A DNA stretch of 6,877 nt from CAYJVP01 sp964373615 (GCA_964373615.1 CAYJVP010000057.1:1-6877), one strand, 5' to 3'; shown: positions 1-5,593, counted from the first letter of the stretch. Translations and numbers: made by a program. The notes: generated by a model not told the origin, from the letters alone.

Positions 1-169
1 TGAAAAACTGATGGATTTTCGTCAAACGGGCTGTCCATCCCCATGAGACGTACTGTCAGCCTTCGCCAAGGCTTCGGCTGATCCGCCTCCGGCGGAAAAG
101 GTACGTCGAATGGGGTGGACGGGCGCCCGTGAGACGAAAAGACGCAGTTTTGCAGAGGTCCCCATAGCT
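1..169. other. Non-coding leader region upstream of the kinase gene
   Basis: I find no convincing gene here. Frame 1 opens with a TGA at positions 1-3, which could be the stop of a gene to the left, but nothing in the window can confirm that. The stretch contains a hairpin-rich repeat (56-96) and a 12-bp perfect palindrome centred on GGCGCC (119-130). GATGGA (10-15) could also pair with TCCATC (34-39). I see no good -35/-10 pair before the kinase start at 170, so the kinase promoter is either weak, non-canonical or further left. Confidence 0.5.
56..96. repeat. Double-hairpin intergenic repeat, copy 1
   Basis: TCAGCC (56-61) is complementary to GGCTGA (76-81). The second arm runs directly into TCCGCC (82-87), which pairs with GGCGGA (91-96) over a TCC loop. 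An alternative inner stem is AGCCTT (58-63) with AAGGCT (68-73). The 12-mer GGCTGATCCGCC (76-87) recurs exactly at 5480-5491, in both cases preceded by a TCAGCC arm. Two intergenic copies suggest a dispersed palindromic element, but two copies alone cannot establish a family. Confidence 0.5.
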
Positions 170-718
170 ATGATTGTCACCATCTCCGGCCTTCCAGGCT
201 CCGGCAAAACAACCATGGCCAAAATGCTCTCCGAGCGGCTCGGGCTTGCGTGGTATTCGATGGGCAACATGCGCGGCAAGATGGCACAGGAGTTGGGTAT
301 CACGATCGATGAGTTGAATCGACGCGCCCTCACGGACCCAACCTCGGATCGTCGCGTCGACGAATACCAAAAGGCGCTGGGGGAAAAAGAGGACAATTTC
401 ATCTCGGACGGTCTCATGGCCGCCCACTTCATTCCGCACGCAAAAAAAATCTTTCTGACCGTGGACCAAGACATTGCGGCAGAACGCATCTTTGAGGATC
501 GCAAAGGCCATGCCAGAAGCGATGAACCCGCCTACGCTTCGTCCGCTGAAGTGAGGGAAGCGCTCGCAACACGCGTGCAAAACAACCGTGACCGTTACCT
601 CAACCTCTATGGCTACGATTATCTTGACCTTGAAAACTACGACGCCGTCATCGATACCACAAACACGAGTCCGGAAGAGGTGTTCCAAAAAATCAAGGCT
701 GCCATCTCCCCATCTTGA
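170..718 (+). CDS. cmk: Cytidylate kinase-like nucleoside monophosphate kinase (archaeal type)
   Basis: This is a 182-residue P-loop kinase expected to phosphorylate CMP/dCMP with ATP in the cytoplasm, feeding CDP into nucleotide and lipid precursor pools. The Walker A motif GLPGSGKT is at residues 7-14, right after the first beta strand (MIVTIS). The NMP-binding helices follow (GITIDELNRRALTDP), then a lid-like arginine-rich stretch (TRVQNNRDRYLNLYGYDY) and the terminal YDAVIDTT strand. This layout and length resemble the short archaeal/type-2 CMP kinases rather than the roughly 225-residue E. coli enzyme. I chose ATG 170 over the in-frame ATG at 110 because homology starts there and AGAGG (154-158) lies 11 nt upstream; the 20 extra residues look non-native. 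There is no terminator after it, so read-through into rplS is possible. Adenylate-kinase-like activity cannot be excluded from sequence alone. Confidence 0.8.
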   Translation: MIVTISGLPGSGKTTMAKMLSERLGLAWYSMGNMRGKMAQELGITIDELNRRALTDPTSDRRVDEYQKALGEKEDNFISDGLMAAHFIPHAKKIFLTVDQDIAAERIFEDRKGHARSDEPAYASSAEVREALATRVQNNRDRYLNLYGYDYLDLENYDAVIDTTNTSPEEVFQKIKAAISPS

Positions 719-743
719 CACAGGGCGAATGCTTCGCTATTCT
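715..743 (+). promoter_or_regulatory. Sigma70-type promoter of rplS
   Basis: A perfect -35 box TTGACA (715-720), a 17-bp spacer and TATTCT (738-743) form a strong vegetative promoter. The -35 box overlaps the TGA stop of the kinase gene (716-718). The predicted start near 750 leaves only about 15 nt of leader before the rplS ATG at 765. A small TGCAT-A-ATGCA dyad (749-759) lies over the predicted start. Confidence 0.7.
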
Positions 744-764
744 TGCGCTGCATAATGCATCTCT

Positions 765-1181
765 ATGCCAGATGAAGAAATAAAGAATCCGGAAGAGCAA
801 ACGGAAAACCTGGTGGCTTCCGAAGAGGAGTCCTCCAAACACAAGGGTCAGATGATCAACACGGAGGATATTCGCCCGGGTATGACCGTACGCATTCACG
901 AACGGATCAAGGACGTCTCCCCGAAAGGAGAGATACGTGAGCGTATGCAGGTGTTCCAGGGCATGGTGATTGGCACCCGCGGCGCAGGTAGTTCAAAGAC
1001 CATGACCATCCGTCGCGAACACAAAGGCTATGGCGCGGAAAAAATCTTCCCACTCAAAAGTCCAGTGATCGCAAGCATTGAACTCGTGAAAACCGCGAGG
1101 GTCCGCCGCGCGAAACTCGCCCACCTCCAGGACTTGCGCCACCCGTTCAAACGAAAACTCAAAGAAACGTGGGTTGAATAG
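765..1181 (+). CDS. rplS: 50S ribosomal protein L19 with acidic N-terminal extension
   Basis: L19 sits at the 30S-50S interface of the ribosome. Family blocks appear in order: RPGMTVRIHERI (37-48), QVFQGMVIGTRG (62-73), AEKIFPLKSP (91-100) and VRRAKLAHLQDLR (113-125). The 138 residues exceed the usual length of about 115. The surplus is mainly a Glu/Ser/Lys-rich N-terminus of about 29 residues, plus a few residues around SPKGEIRE (52-59). The upstream promoter fits a start at 765, but no Shine-Dalgarno precedes that ATG. An internal ATG at 852 (residue 30) has AAGGG (843-847) only 4 nt away and would give a conventional-length L19, so the start is not settled. The gene is followed at once by a cruciform terminator. 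Confidence 0.93.
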   Translation: MPDEEIKNPEEQTENLVASEEESSKHKGQMINTEDIRPGMTVRIHERIKDVSPKGEIRERMQVFQGMVIGTRGAGSSKTMTIRREHKGYGAEKIFPLKSPVIASIELVKTARVRRAKLAHLQDLRHPFKRKLKETWVE

Positions 1182-1187
1182 CAAACC

Positions 1188-1237
1188 AAAACTCCGCCCC
1201 TTGACCGGCTAAGCCGGTCTTGCAAGGCGGAGTTTTT
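1188..1237. terminator. Cruciform, probably bidirectional terminator between rplS and the convergent surface-protein gene
   Basis: The outer arms AAAACTCCGCC (1188-1198) and GGCGGAGTTTT (1226-1236) pair over 11 bp. Inside, GACCGGC (1203-1209) pairs with GCCGGTC (1213-1219) over a TAA loop. The + strand ends in five T residues (1233-1237), and the - strand ends in TTTT from the left arm. It therefore plausibly ends both rplS and the leftward gene whose stop codon is at 1251. Confidence 0.85.
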
Positions 1238-1250
1238 CATTCTCTTACTC

Positions 1251-2936
1251 TTAGATACTTTGGATGTCGCTTTCGGTCAGAATCGGCGTGCCGTACGGCA
1301 GGCCCGTGAGATCACCCTGGGTGATCTCCACGATTCCCTGGTTCCAGGAAGATCCGTAGATGCGATAGGCAACGGTTTGCGTGATAAGCCAGTGAAGTTT
1401 CCCATCATCGCCAACCACGTATACCTTCGGATCGCCCACGAGCTTCAGCTTCGTGCCAGCCGCGTAGGTGGCTTCCCCACCGTCCTCGAACCCATTGAGT
1501 TCAGAGGCGGAAACGGTCTCCACATCGGACCAGCTTTCAAACCAAGAGAAGTACACGGACTCGTTGCCGATCTCATAGGCCGTCTCATCCATCACGAGAT
1601 AGACCGTATCATCGCCATCGACCATCACGGCGCGAACGTCCTCGTCGGACAACGCACCGATCATGATGGTCGCTTCATACACATAACCGTCCTCGCCGCG
1701 CCAGTACACATGGTCTGGGTCCGAAAGGACAGGGTCTTCGCCAAAGCCAAGCTCAAGGATGTTGCCCGAGTCCGTATCCATGTACCAAATGGAACCCGCG
1801 GCATCCACGCCAACGACCGCTTCATCGATCATATCGGTCACAACGAACGGGAACTCGTCCGTGTCAGCAGAGGCGAAATCGTACACCTTGCCCTCGTTTT
1901 TAGAAGCAAAGTAGACGGCGTCAGATGTCAGACGAAATTCCTGCGGGTAGCCGAGGGTGCCAAGGTCAACGACACCGTCCTCGTTACTCACGAAGAGCGT
2001 GTCGTCCGGATCAAGCCACGCCATACGGCCGTTCACGACTTGAAGAGCCTCGTCGGTATCCTTAAACCACGAGAGATACTCTCCCTGCGCGGTCGTGACA
2101 CCGTCTTCATAGACATAGCGCTCATACATGCGGAAGAACTCGATTGCGCCGTCATCGCGGAAGTGAGCTCCGACGATCTCCTCGTCCGGAGAGGTCCACG
2201 TGTCCGGAATGGCTTGCATGCTGATCGGATCGCTCTGTGTATCATACAGCCAGAGCTGGGTGTACCCCGAAGAAAATTCCATCCTCGAGAGCACCATGCC
2301 ATCCTGGACGTCCAAAAGTTCGTCACGATTAACGATCCAGTGGTCTGTAATCATGTAATCGCGATCCGTTTCTGAATTGTAGAGGTAGATGACGCCGTTT
2401 GAGTATCCGGTGTGATTGTTCCAGTTGAAGGTCGGATCAAAGTAGAACATGCCGTCCTCTTCCATGACATCAATATCTTCCACACCATCAAGTTGGTAGT
2501 CTTCAAGCTCGAGCGACTCGTCGCCGCTTTCAAGGTCGACCACAACCACGTTCCAGTAGTGTTGCTCCTCGTCGGAGTAGTCCATATACATGAACTGCTC
2601 GCCGAGCGCGAAGTAGCGCTGCTCATCGAGCGTTTCAGACGGCACGTTGCCGATCGACATCTTCATCCCGTTTTCAAGGACAGAGATGTGATAGCGGTCG
2701 CAGCCGTTCGGATCGCACGTGTCGATCGGTTCGGCCACGATCACAGCGGAACCAAGGGAGAGCGGGCCTTCCGCGTCACCATCAAAATCTAACTTCTCAA
2801 CCTTGTAGTCATCGTAGCTCCACGCAGCGGTGGATTGGATGAGCTCCCAGTCGCCAGAATCAGCCGAAACGACCGCGGTCATGGGATTGATGGCCATGAC
2901 CAGGGAAATCGCCGAAAAAATAAGTTTCTTGGTCAT
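1251..2936 (-). CDS. Secreted acidic, probable beta-propeller surface protein with two C-terminal CPR-type units
   Basis: The product has 561 residues. A signal peptide is clear: TKK, then a hydrophobic core through about residue 23, with probable cleavage after VSA (24-26 region). The mature chain is very rich in Asp and Glu. Its only two cysteines, C74 and C79 (CDPNGC), could form a disulphide outside the cell. Residues of about 120-425 repeat a strand-turn pattern (VVVVDLESGD, VIYLYNSETD, LWLYDTQSD, IWYMDTDSGN, VYWRGEDGYVY), which I infer to be blades of a propeller. Two related units close the protein: one at about 440-481 (VYLVMDETAYEIGN, YFSWFESWSDVETVSASEL) and one at about 491-555 (GTKLKLVGDPKVYVVGDDGK, LHWLITQTVAYRIYG). 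I recall such pairs from Patescibacteria exported proteins, but their function is unknown to me. No strong Shine-Dalgarno precedes the ATG. There is no C-terminal transmembrane anchor or sortase motif. Confidence 0.8.
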   Translation of the reverse strand: MTKKLIFSAISLVMAINPMTAVVSADSGDWELIQSTAAWSYDDYKVEKLDFDGDAEGPLSLGSAVIVAEPIDTCDPNGCDRYHISVLENGMKMSIGNVPSETLDEQRYFALGEQFMYMDYSDEEQHYWNVVVVDLESGDESLELEDYQLDGVEDIDVMEEDGMFYFDPTFNWNNHTGYSNGVIYLYNSETDRDYMITDHWIVNRDELLDVQDGMVLSRMEFSSGYTQLWLYDTQSDPISMQAIPDTWTSPDEEIVGAHFRDDGAIEFFRMYERYVYEDGVTTAQGEYLSWFKDTDEALQVVNGRMAWLDPDDTLFVSNEDGVVDLGTLGYPQEFRLTSDAVYFASKNEGKVYDFASADTDEFPFVVTDMIDEAVVGVDAAGSIWYMDTDSGNILELGFGEDPVLSDPDHVYWRGEDGYVYEATIMIGALSDEDVRAVMVDGDDTVYLVMDETAYEIGNESVYFSWFESWSDVETVSASELNGFEDGGEATYAAGTKLKLVGDPKVYVVGDDGKLHWLITQTVAYRIYGSSWNQGIVEITQGDLTGLPYGTPILTESDIQSI

Positions 2937-2994
2937 AATAATGGTCCACGATGGTCGCCCGGGTTAGTCCCGCGCTTACTCATGAGAACGCGAA

Positions 2995-3023
2995 AGTGTA
3001 CCAGGGTTAGCCAAATTTGTCAA
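2995..3023 (-). promoter_or_regulatory. Promoter of the leftward surface-protein gene
   Basis: Read on the - strand, TTGACA (3023-3018), a 17-bp spacer and TACACT (3000-2995) make a strong sigma70-type promoter. The predicted start near 2988 gives a leader of about 50 nt. That leader can form an imperfect hairpin around CTCATGAG close to its 5' end. Confidence 0.7.
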
Positions 3024-3039
3024 TAGCTTAGTTGACAAA
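3016..3039. promoter_or_regulatory. Dyad formed by the two divergent -35 boxes
   Basis: TTTGTCAA (3016-3023) and TTGACAAA (3032-3039) are perfect inverted repeats separated by TAGCTTAG. Each arm contains a full consensus -35 hexamer, one facing left and one facing right. The symmetry may simply reflect two back-to-back promoters, or it may be a binding site for a dimeric regulator controlling both genes. Confidence 0.5.
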
Positions 3040-3061
3040 AATGCCGTGGTTGAGCCAAAAT
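3032..3061 (+). promoter_or_regulatory. Putative promoter of the acyltransferase gene
   Basis: TTGACA (3032-3037) is a perfect -35. The best -10 is CAAAAT (3056-3061) after 18 bp, matching the consensus at four of six positions. The predicted start (about 3068) falls almost on the Shine-Dalgarno GGAGG (3069-3073), so the true -10 may differ or the leader is very short. Confidence 0.4.
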
Positions 3062-3077
3062 CCGACCCGGAGGACTG

Positions 3078-4088
3078 ATGAATCCACGGCTGCGTACCGC
3101 CATCGCACTCACAACCGGCGTTGGCCTCACGGTCCTGTTCGGCCTTTCTGCCCTTGTCCTTGGGCTTGCGGCAAGGCTGCTCGCCTCTCTTTTCGGCGGG
3201 CCGTTCTGCAGGTTCCAGCGCTGGGTCGAGCTCATGCCAAAGCGCTGGGGGCAGGCCCAGCACACCGTCACGTACCGATGCGTCATGGGAAACACGGTCG
3301 AAGTCAACGGTCTCTCGAATCTTCGGGCTTCCGAACCAGACGAGATCACGGTCGTGATCGCCAACCACTGTGCGACAACGGCCGCGCCGCTCTTGGTGTG
3401 GTTCGTCACCAAGTTCATCGCGGCACGTCCGGTGTTCCTCGCAAAATGGGGGCACCTCATCCACCCGATCTACGCCCTCTTCTTCGGGTGGGCCATTTGG
3501 GCCATTCGTGCTGGCGTGTTCATTCGGCGATGGAAGACCGTCCTCCCCCTTCTGCGCCGAATCCTGCCGGCACACCCATTCGCACGTGTTGAGATGTGGT
3601 TGAGAGACGATACGCGTCGCTCGATTCGGAACGGCCTGCAGGGTGTGCTCACAGAGGGCGCCTGCCTCGTGATCTTCCCAGATGAACATCGACCGAACTC
3701 GAAGTGGCTCGCGCGCGATCGAACCCGGTACGGCGTTTGCTATCCGGGAACGCAGGTGCCGATCACGCACACGCTCGTTCCACGAAGCGGCGGATGTGCA
3801 GAAATCCTCCTTGCGCTCAAAGGAAGACGCGTGCGTTTTATCGATCTCACCAATGCGTTTGGCACACACGACGATGGCGTAGCCCAAACTGGCCGCCAGA
3901 TCGACGCCACGTATTACGTCGACGTGGTCGAGATCACCGAGGAGATCCCGGTTGACGAGGCCGCGCTTCGCGTTTGGCTGATCGGTCGGTGGTGCCGCAA
4001 GCATCACCTCATCGACCCCTGGCGCGGTGAAGCCGACCCATCGCCTCCGAACAACCTCTACGTCCTGCGTCTATCGAACCCGTCATGA
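3078..4088 (+). CDS. LPLAT/PlsC-family membrane acyltransferase with altered HX4D and FPEGTR motifs
   Basis: The 336-residue protein resembles 1-acylglycerol-3-phosphate acyltransferases, which add an acyl chain to lysophosphatidic acid at the membrane. An N-terminal hydrophobic segment spans residues 8-40, and a second lies at about 130-149. All four family blocks occur in order. Block I is ANHCATTAAPL (95-105), which has the catalytic His97 but Ala102 where Asp is expected. Block II is GVFIRR (145-150). Block III is IFPDEHR (199-205) in place of FPEGTR. Block IV is VPITHTLVPRSGG (227-239). The C-terminal WLIGRWCRKHHLID (300-313) matches the tail of the eukaryotic-type LPAAT/YihG branch. GGAGG (3069-3073) lies only 4 nt before the ATG. 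The gene appears to be transcribed alone and has its own terminator. The missing Asp leaves the substrate, and possibly the activity, uncertain. Confidence 0.72.
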   Translation: MNPRLRTAIALTTGVGLTVLFGLSALVLGLAARLLASLFGGPFCRFQRWVELMPKRWGQAQHTVTYRCVMGNTVEVNGLSNLRASEPDEITVVIANHCATTAAPLLVWFVTKFIAARPVFLAKWGHLIHPIYALFFGWAIWAIRAGVFIRRWKTVLPLLRRILPAHPFARVEMWLRDDTRRSIRNGLQGVLTEGACLVIFPDEHRPNSKWLARDRTRYGVCYPGTQVPITHTLVPRSGGCAEILLALKGRRVRFIDLTNAFGTHDDGVAQTGRQIDATYYVDVVEITEEIPVDEAALRVWLIGRWCRKHHLIDPWRGEADPSPPNNLYVLRLSNPS

Positions 4089-4100
4089 GTCAACACTCCA

Positions 4101-4127
4101 CCCTGTCGGCAAGCCCGACGGGGTTTT
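4101..4127 (+). terminator. Intrinsic terminator of the acyltransferase gene
   Basis: CCCTGTCGG (4101-4109) pairs with CCGACGGGG (4115-4123) over a 5-nt loop CAAGC, with one G-U pair, followed by TTTT. It lies 12 nt after the acyltransferase stop. Confidence 0.85.
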
Positions 4128-4151
4128 CAATTTCAAAATGACGCGCCCAAA

Positions 4152-4193
4152 GGCGGGAAGCAGACGACCGTTGTCGCACGAGATGATCCCGCC
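4152..4193. repeat. Nested inverted repeat upstream of the purC promoter
   Basis: GGCGGGA (4152-4158) and TCCCGCC (4187-4193) are perfect 7-bp arms. Inside them CGAC (4165-4168) pairs with GTCG (4173-4176) over CGTT. There is no T-run, so it is not an intrinsic terminator. It lies 16 bp before the purC -35 and could be a regulator site or chance structure in GC-rich DNA. Confidence 0.3.
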
Positions 4194-4208
4194 GCCCGGC
4201 TGCAAGAA

Positions 4209-4237
4209 TTGCCTATTTTTATTGGCTCTGCTAGCGT
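4209..4237 (+). promoter_or_regulatory. Putative promoter of purC
   Basis: TTGCCT (4209-4214), a 17-bp spacer and TAGCGT (4232-4237) give a modest sigma70-like match. The purH promoter has a similar -35 (TTGCCA). The predicted start near 4244 coincides with the first base of a hairpin. Confidence 0.45.
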
Positions 4238-4243
4238 TCCTGA

Positions 4244-4262
4244 ATCGATGGCTCCCATCGAT
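4244..4262 (+). promoter_or_regulatory. 5' leader hairpin of purC
   Basis: ATCGATGG (4244-4251) pairs perfectly with CCATCGAT (4255-4262) over a CTC loop. It starts at about the predicted transcript 5' end and ends 9 nt before the Shine-Dalgarno AGGAG (4272-4276). A 5'-terminal stem like this commonly protects mRNA from decay; no T-run follows, so it is not an attenuator by itself. Confidence 0.55.
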
Positions 4263-4285
4263 ATCCATTTCAGGAGTATACGATC

Positions 4286-5173
4286 ATGGGCGAGACGCCG
4301 ACGCGCCAGAAGGGCGAGCTGCTGAACGAAGGCAAGACGAAGAAGATCTGGACGGTCGAGGGCGACCCCACGCTCGTCATCGTCGAGAACAAGGACGACC
4401 TCACGGCGGGTGACGGCGCCAAGCACGACGTGATCGTCGACAAGGGCGCGCTTGCGAACGCGACGAACAGCAACGTGATGCGCCTGCTCGCCGCATGCGG
4501 CCTGCCGGTCGCCTTCGTCGAGAAGATCGACGACACGCACTTCCTCGGCAAGTGCTGCGACATGATCGCCTACGAGGTGGTCGCCCGCCGCGAAGCACAC
4601 GGCTCGTACGTGAAGCGCCACCCGCACGTGGCCAAGGGAACGCTGTTCCCGTGTCTCGAGATCGAGTTCTACCTGAAGACGTCCGGCAAGAAGTGGGGCG
4701 AGCACGACCTCCCGAAGGACGACCCGCTCATTCACTTCTCGAAGGACGGAGAGCCCCAGCGGGCGAAGCTGTTCCGTCCGGATCTGCCGATCGCCGACGC
4801 CGAGCCGTTCCTCATCCTCGAGGACTTCCCGCTCGACGAGAATCCCGACCTGCGCGCGAAGATGGAGCATCTGACCCGTCACGCGTTCCTCATCCTCGAG
4901 CGCGCCTGGTCGATCCTCGGCCGCACGCTCGTCGACCTCAAGGTCGAGTTCGGGATCACCCCGGAGGGCGAGCTCCTGCTCGCGGACGTGATTGACAACG
5001 ACTCCTGGCGCGTCATGGAGGAGGGCAACTACATCGACAAGCAGCGCTACCGCGACGGCGCGGACCTGAACGCGGTGACCGCGCTGTACAAGCACGTCGC
5101 CGAGCTCACCGGCCGCTTCGACCTCCCCGCCAGCGCCTCATCCTGTGGCGCGGGTCCGACAAGGACGACCTGA
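4286..5173 (+). CDS. purC: SAICAR synthetase (PAICS-like PurC), running into a frame-broken PurE-like module
   Basis: PurC joins aspartate to CAIR using ATP to make SAICAR in de novo purine synthesis. Visible motifs are LNEGKTKKIW (13-22), the KDDLTAGDGAKHD segment (36-48), the GSY motif in EAHGSYVKRHP (103-113), LVDLKVEFG (215-223), LADVIDNDSWR (232-242) and DKQRYRDG (251-258). The DVIDNDSWR form matches the animal bifunctional PAICS type rather than the commoner bacterial DEISPDTCR form. The native domain ends near residue 281. The last 14 residues (ASASSCGAGPTRTT) are out-of-frame product, because a PurE-like sequence continues in the -1 frame from about 5125-5128. AGGAG (4272-4276) lies 9 nt before the ATG. 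Third codon positions are nearly all G or C, unlike the kinase gene. PurC assignment is firm; the 3' boundary depends on how the frame break is interpreted. Confidence 0.88.
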   Translation: MGETPTRQKGELLNEGKTKKIWTVEGDPTLVIVENKDDLTAGDGAKHDVIVDKGALANATNSNVMRLLAACGLPVAFVEKIDDTHFLGKCCDMIAYEVVARREAHGSYVKRHPHVAKGTLFPCLEIEFYLKTSGKKWGEHDLPKDDPLIHFSKDGEPQRAKLFRPDLPIADAEPFLILEDFPLDENPDLRAKMEHLTRHAFLILERAWSILGRTLVDLKVEFGITPEGELLLADVIDNDSWRVMEEGNYIDKQRYRDGADLNAVTALYKHVAELTGRFDLPASASSCGAGPTRTT

Positions 5174-5433
5174 ACCCGCTCATGCACGCGCTCAAGCCGT
5201 TCGTCGGTTCGGACTTCGACCTCATGGACGTGACCTGCTCGGCGCACAAGGAACCTGAGCGCGCCCTGTCCGAGATGCGTCGCCTGACCCAGCGGCACCC
5301 GGACTCCGTGATCCTCACCTACGTCGGGAAGAGCAATGCCGCGGCGGGCCTCATGTTCGCCGCGCGGAACCCGAAGCTGTACGCCCTACAGCGCCTCGTG
5401 CTCGAAGAGCGCCTGCGCACCGCCAACGGGTAA
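5128..5433 (+). pseudogene. purE: PurE-like AIR carboxylase module, out of frame with purC and C-terminally truncated
   Basis: In the -1 frame relative to purC, translation gives RQRLILWRGSDKDDLNPLMH, then FDLMDVTCSAHKEPERAL, then SVILTYVGKSNAAAGLMF. These correspond to the PurE strand/phosphate motif (V-MGS-SD), the SAH[RK]-PE block that carries the active-site histidine, and the AGRSN-type segment of class II (animal PAICS) PurE. The module has about 100 residues against the usual 160 or so. It stops after LYALQRLVLEERLRTANG at TAA 5431-5433, and a terminator follows at once, so the second half of the fold is missing. No independent start or Shine-Dalgarno is evident; an ATG at 5182 would lose the first strand. 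It may be a decayed fusion partner, a product of frameshifting, or a sequence affected by a base-call error in the C run at 5125-5128. Confidence 0.65.
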
Positions 5434-5445
5434 TCGACTCACTTC

Positions 5446-5471
5446 CCCGCTCTCGCAAGAGGCGGGTTTTT
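5446..5471 (+). terminator. Intrinsic terminator after the purC/purE-like locus
   Basis: CCCGC (5446-5450) pairs with GCGGG (5462-5466) and CTC (5452-5454) pairs with GAG (5459-5461) across a GCAA tetraloop, with a single bulged T (5451). Five T residues follow (5467-5471). It begins 12 nt after the TAA, confirming that the truncated PurE-like frame is the natural end of this transcript. Confidence 0.85.
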
Positions 5472-5491
5472 CAGCCGGAGGCTGATCCGCC
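5471..5491. repeat. Intergenic hairpin repeat, copy 2
   Basis: TCAGCC (5471-5476) pairs with GGCTGA (5480-5485) over a GGA loop and is followed by TCCGCC (5486-5491). The string GGCTGATCCGCC is identical to 76-87. The second hairpin arm found in copy 1 (GGCGGA) is absent here, so this copy looks partial. It abuts the T-run of the preceding terminator. Confidence 0.5.
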
Positions 5492-5515
5492 GAGACATTT
5501 GCGAATGCGGACAAT

Positions 5516-5545
5516 TTGCCAATCCAGTGCTCGCTCGGCTACACT
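5516..5545 (+). promoter_or_regulatory. Promoter of purH
   Basis: TTGCCA (5516-5521), an 18-bp spacer and TACACT (5540-5545) form a plausible sigma70-type promoter, with a start predicted near 5552. Imperfect direct repeats GACATTTGC (5494-5502) and GACAATTTGC (5510-5519) lie over and upstream of the -35 and could be regulator half-sites, though this is speculative. Confidence 0.5.
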
Positions 5546-5552
5546 CCCCGGG

Positions 5553-5569
5553 ACATCCAAACGGGATGT
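5553..5569 (+). promoter_or_regulatory. 5' leader hairpin of purH
   Basis: ACATCC (5553-5558) pairs with GGATGT (5564-5569) over an AAACG loop, extendable by two G-U pairs outward. It begins at about the predicted transcript start and precedes the Shine-Dalgarno GGAGG (5583-5587) by 13 nt. The arrangement mirrors the purC leader. Confidence 0.45.
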
Positions 5570-5593
5570 TTCATTCCACCTCGGAGGTATCTC

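Noticed and set aside
110..169. 20-codon upstream extension of the kinase
   Set aside because: Homology starts at ATG 170 (MIVTISG), a purine-rich site lies just upstream of it, and the extra residues resemble translated leader and palindrome sequence.
56..721. 221-codon open frame on the - strand opposite the kinase
   Set aside because: It overlaps a clear P-loop kinase almost completely and its translation shows no recognisable motif; it is a complementary-strand shadow.
2976..4007. 343-codon open frame on the - strand opposite the acyltransferase
   Set aside because: It covers the divergent promoters and the acyltransferase, whose conserved blocks are on the + strand; its composition is low-complexity charged.
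4128..4285. Purine riboswitch or attenuator before purC
   Set aside because: There are hairpins, but I cannot fit a known purine or PRPP/ppGpp aptamer core, and no T-run follows the leader stem.
4133..5095. 320-codon open frame on the - strand opposite purC
   Set aside because: GC-rich coding DNA yields long antisense frames; the product is a Val/Leu/Glu/Arg/Asp-rich shadow of PurC.
5516..5593. 26-codon N-terminal extension of purH
   Set aside because: It would start inside the promoter; the GGAGG at 5583-5587 and homology support ATG 5594.
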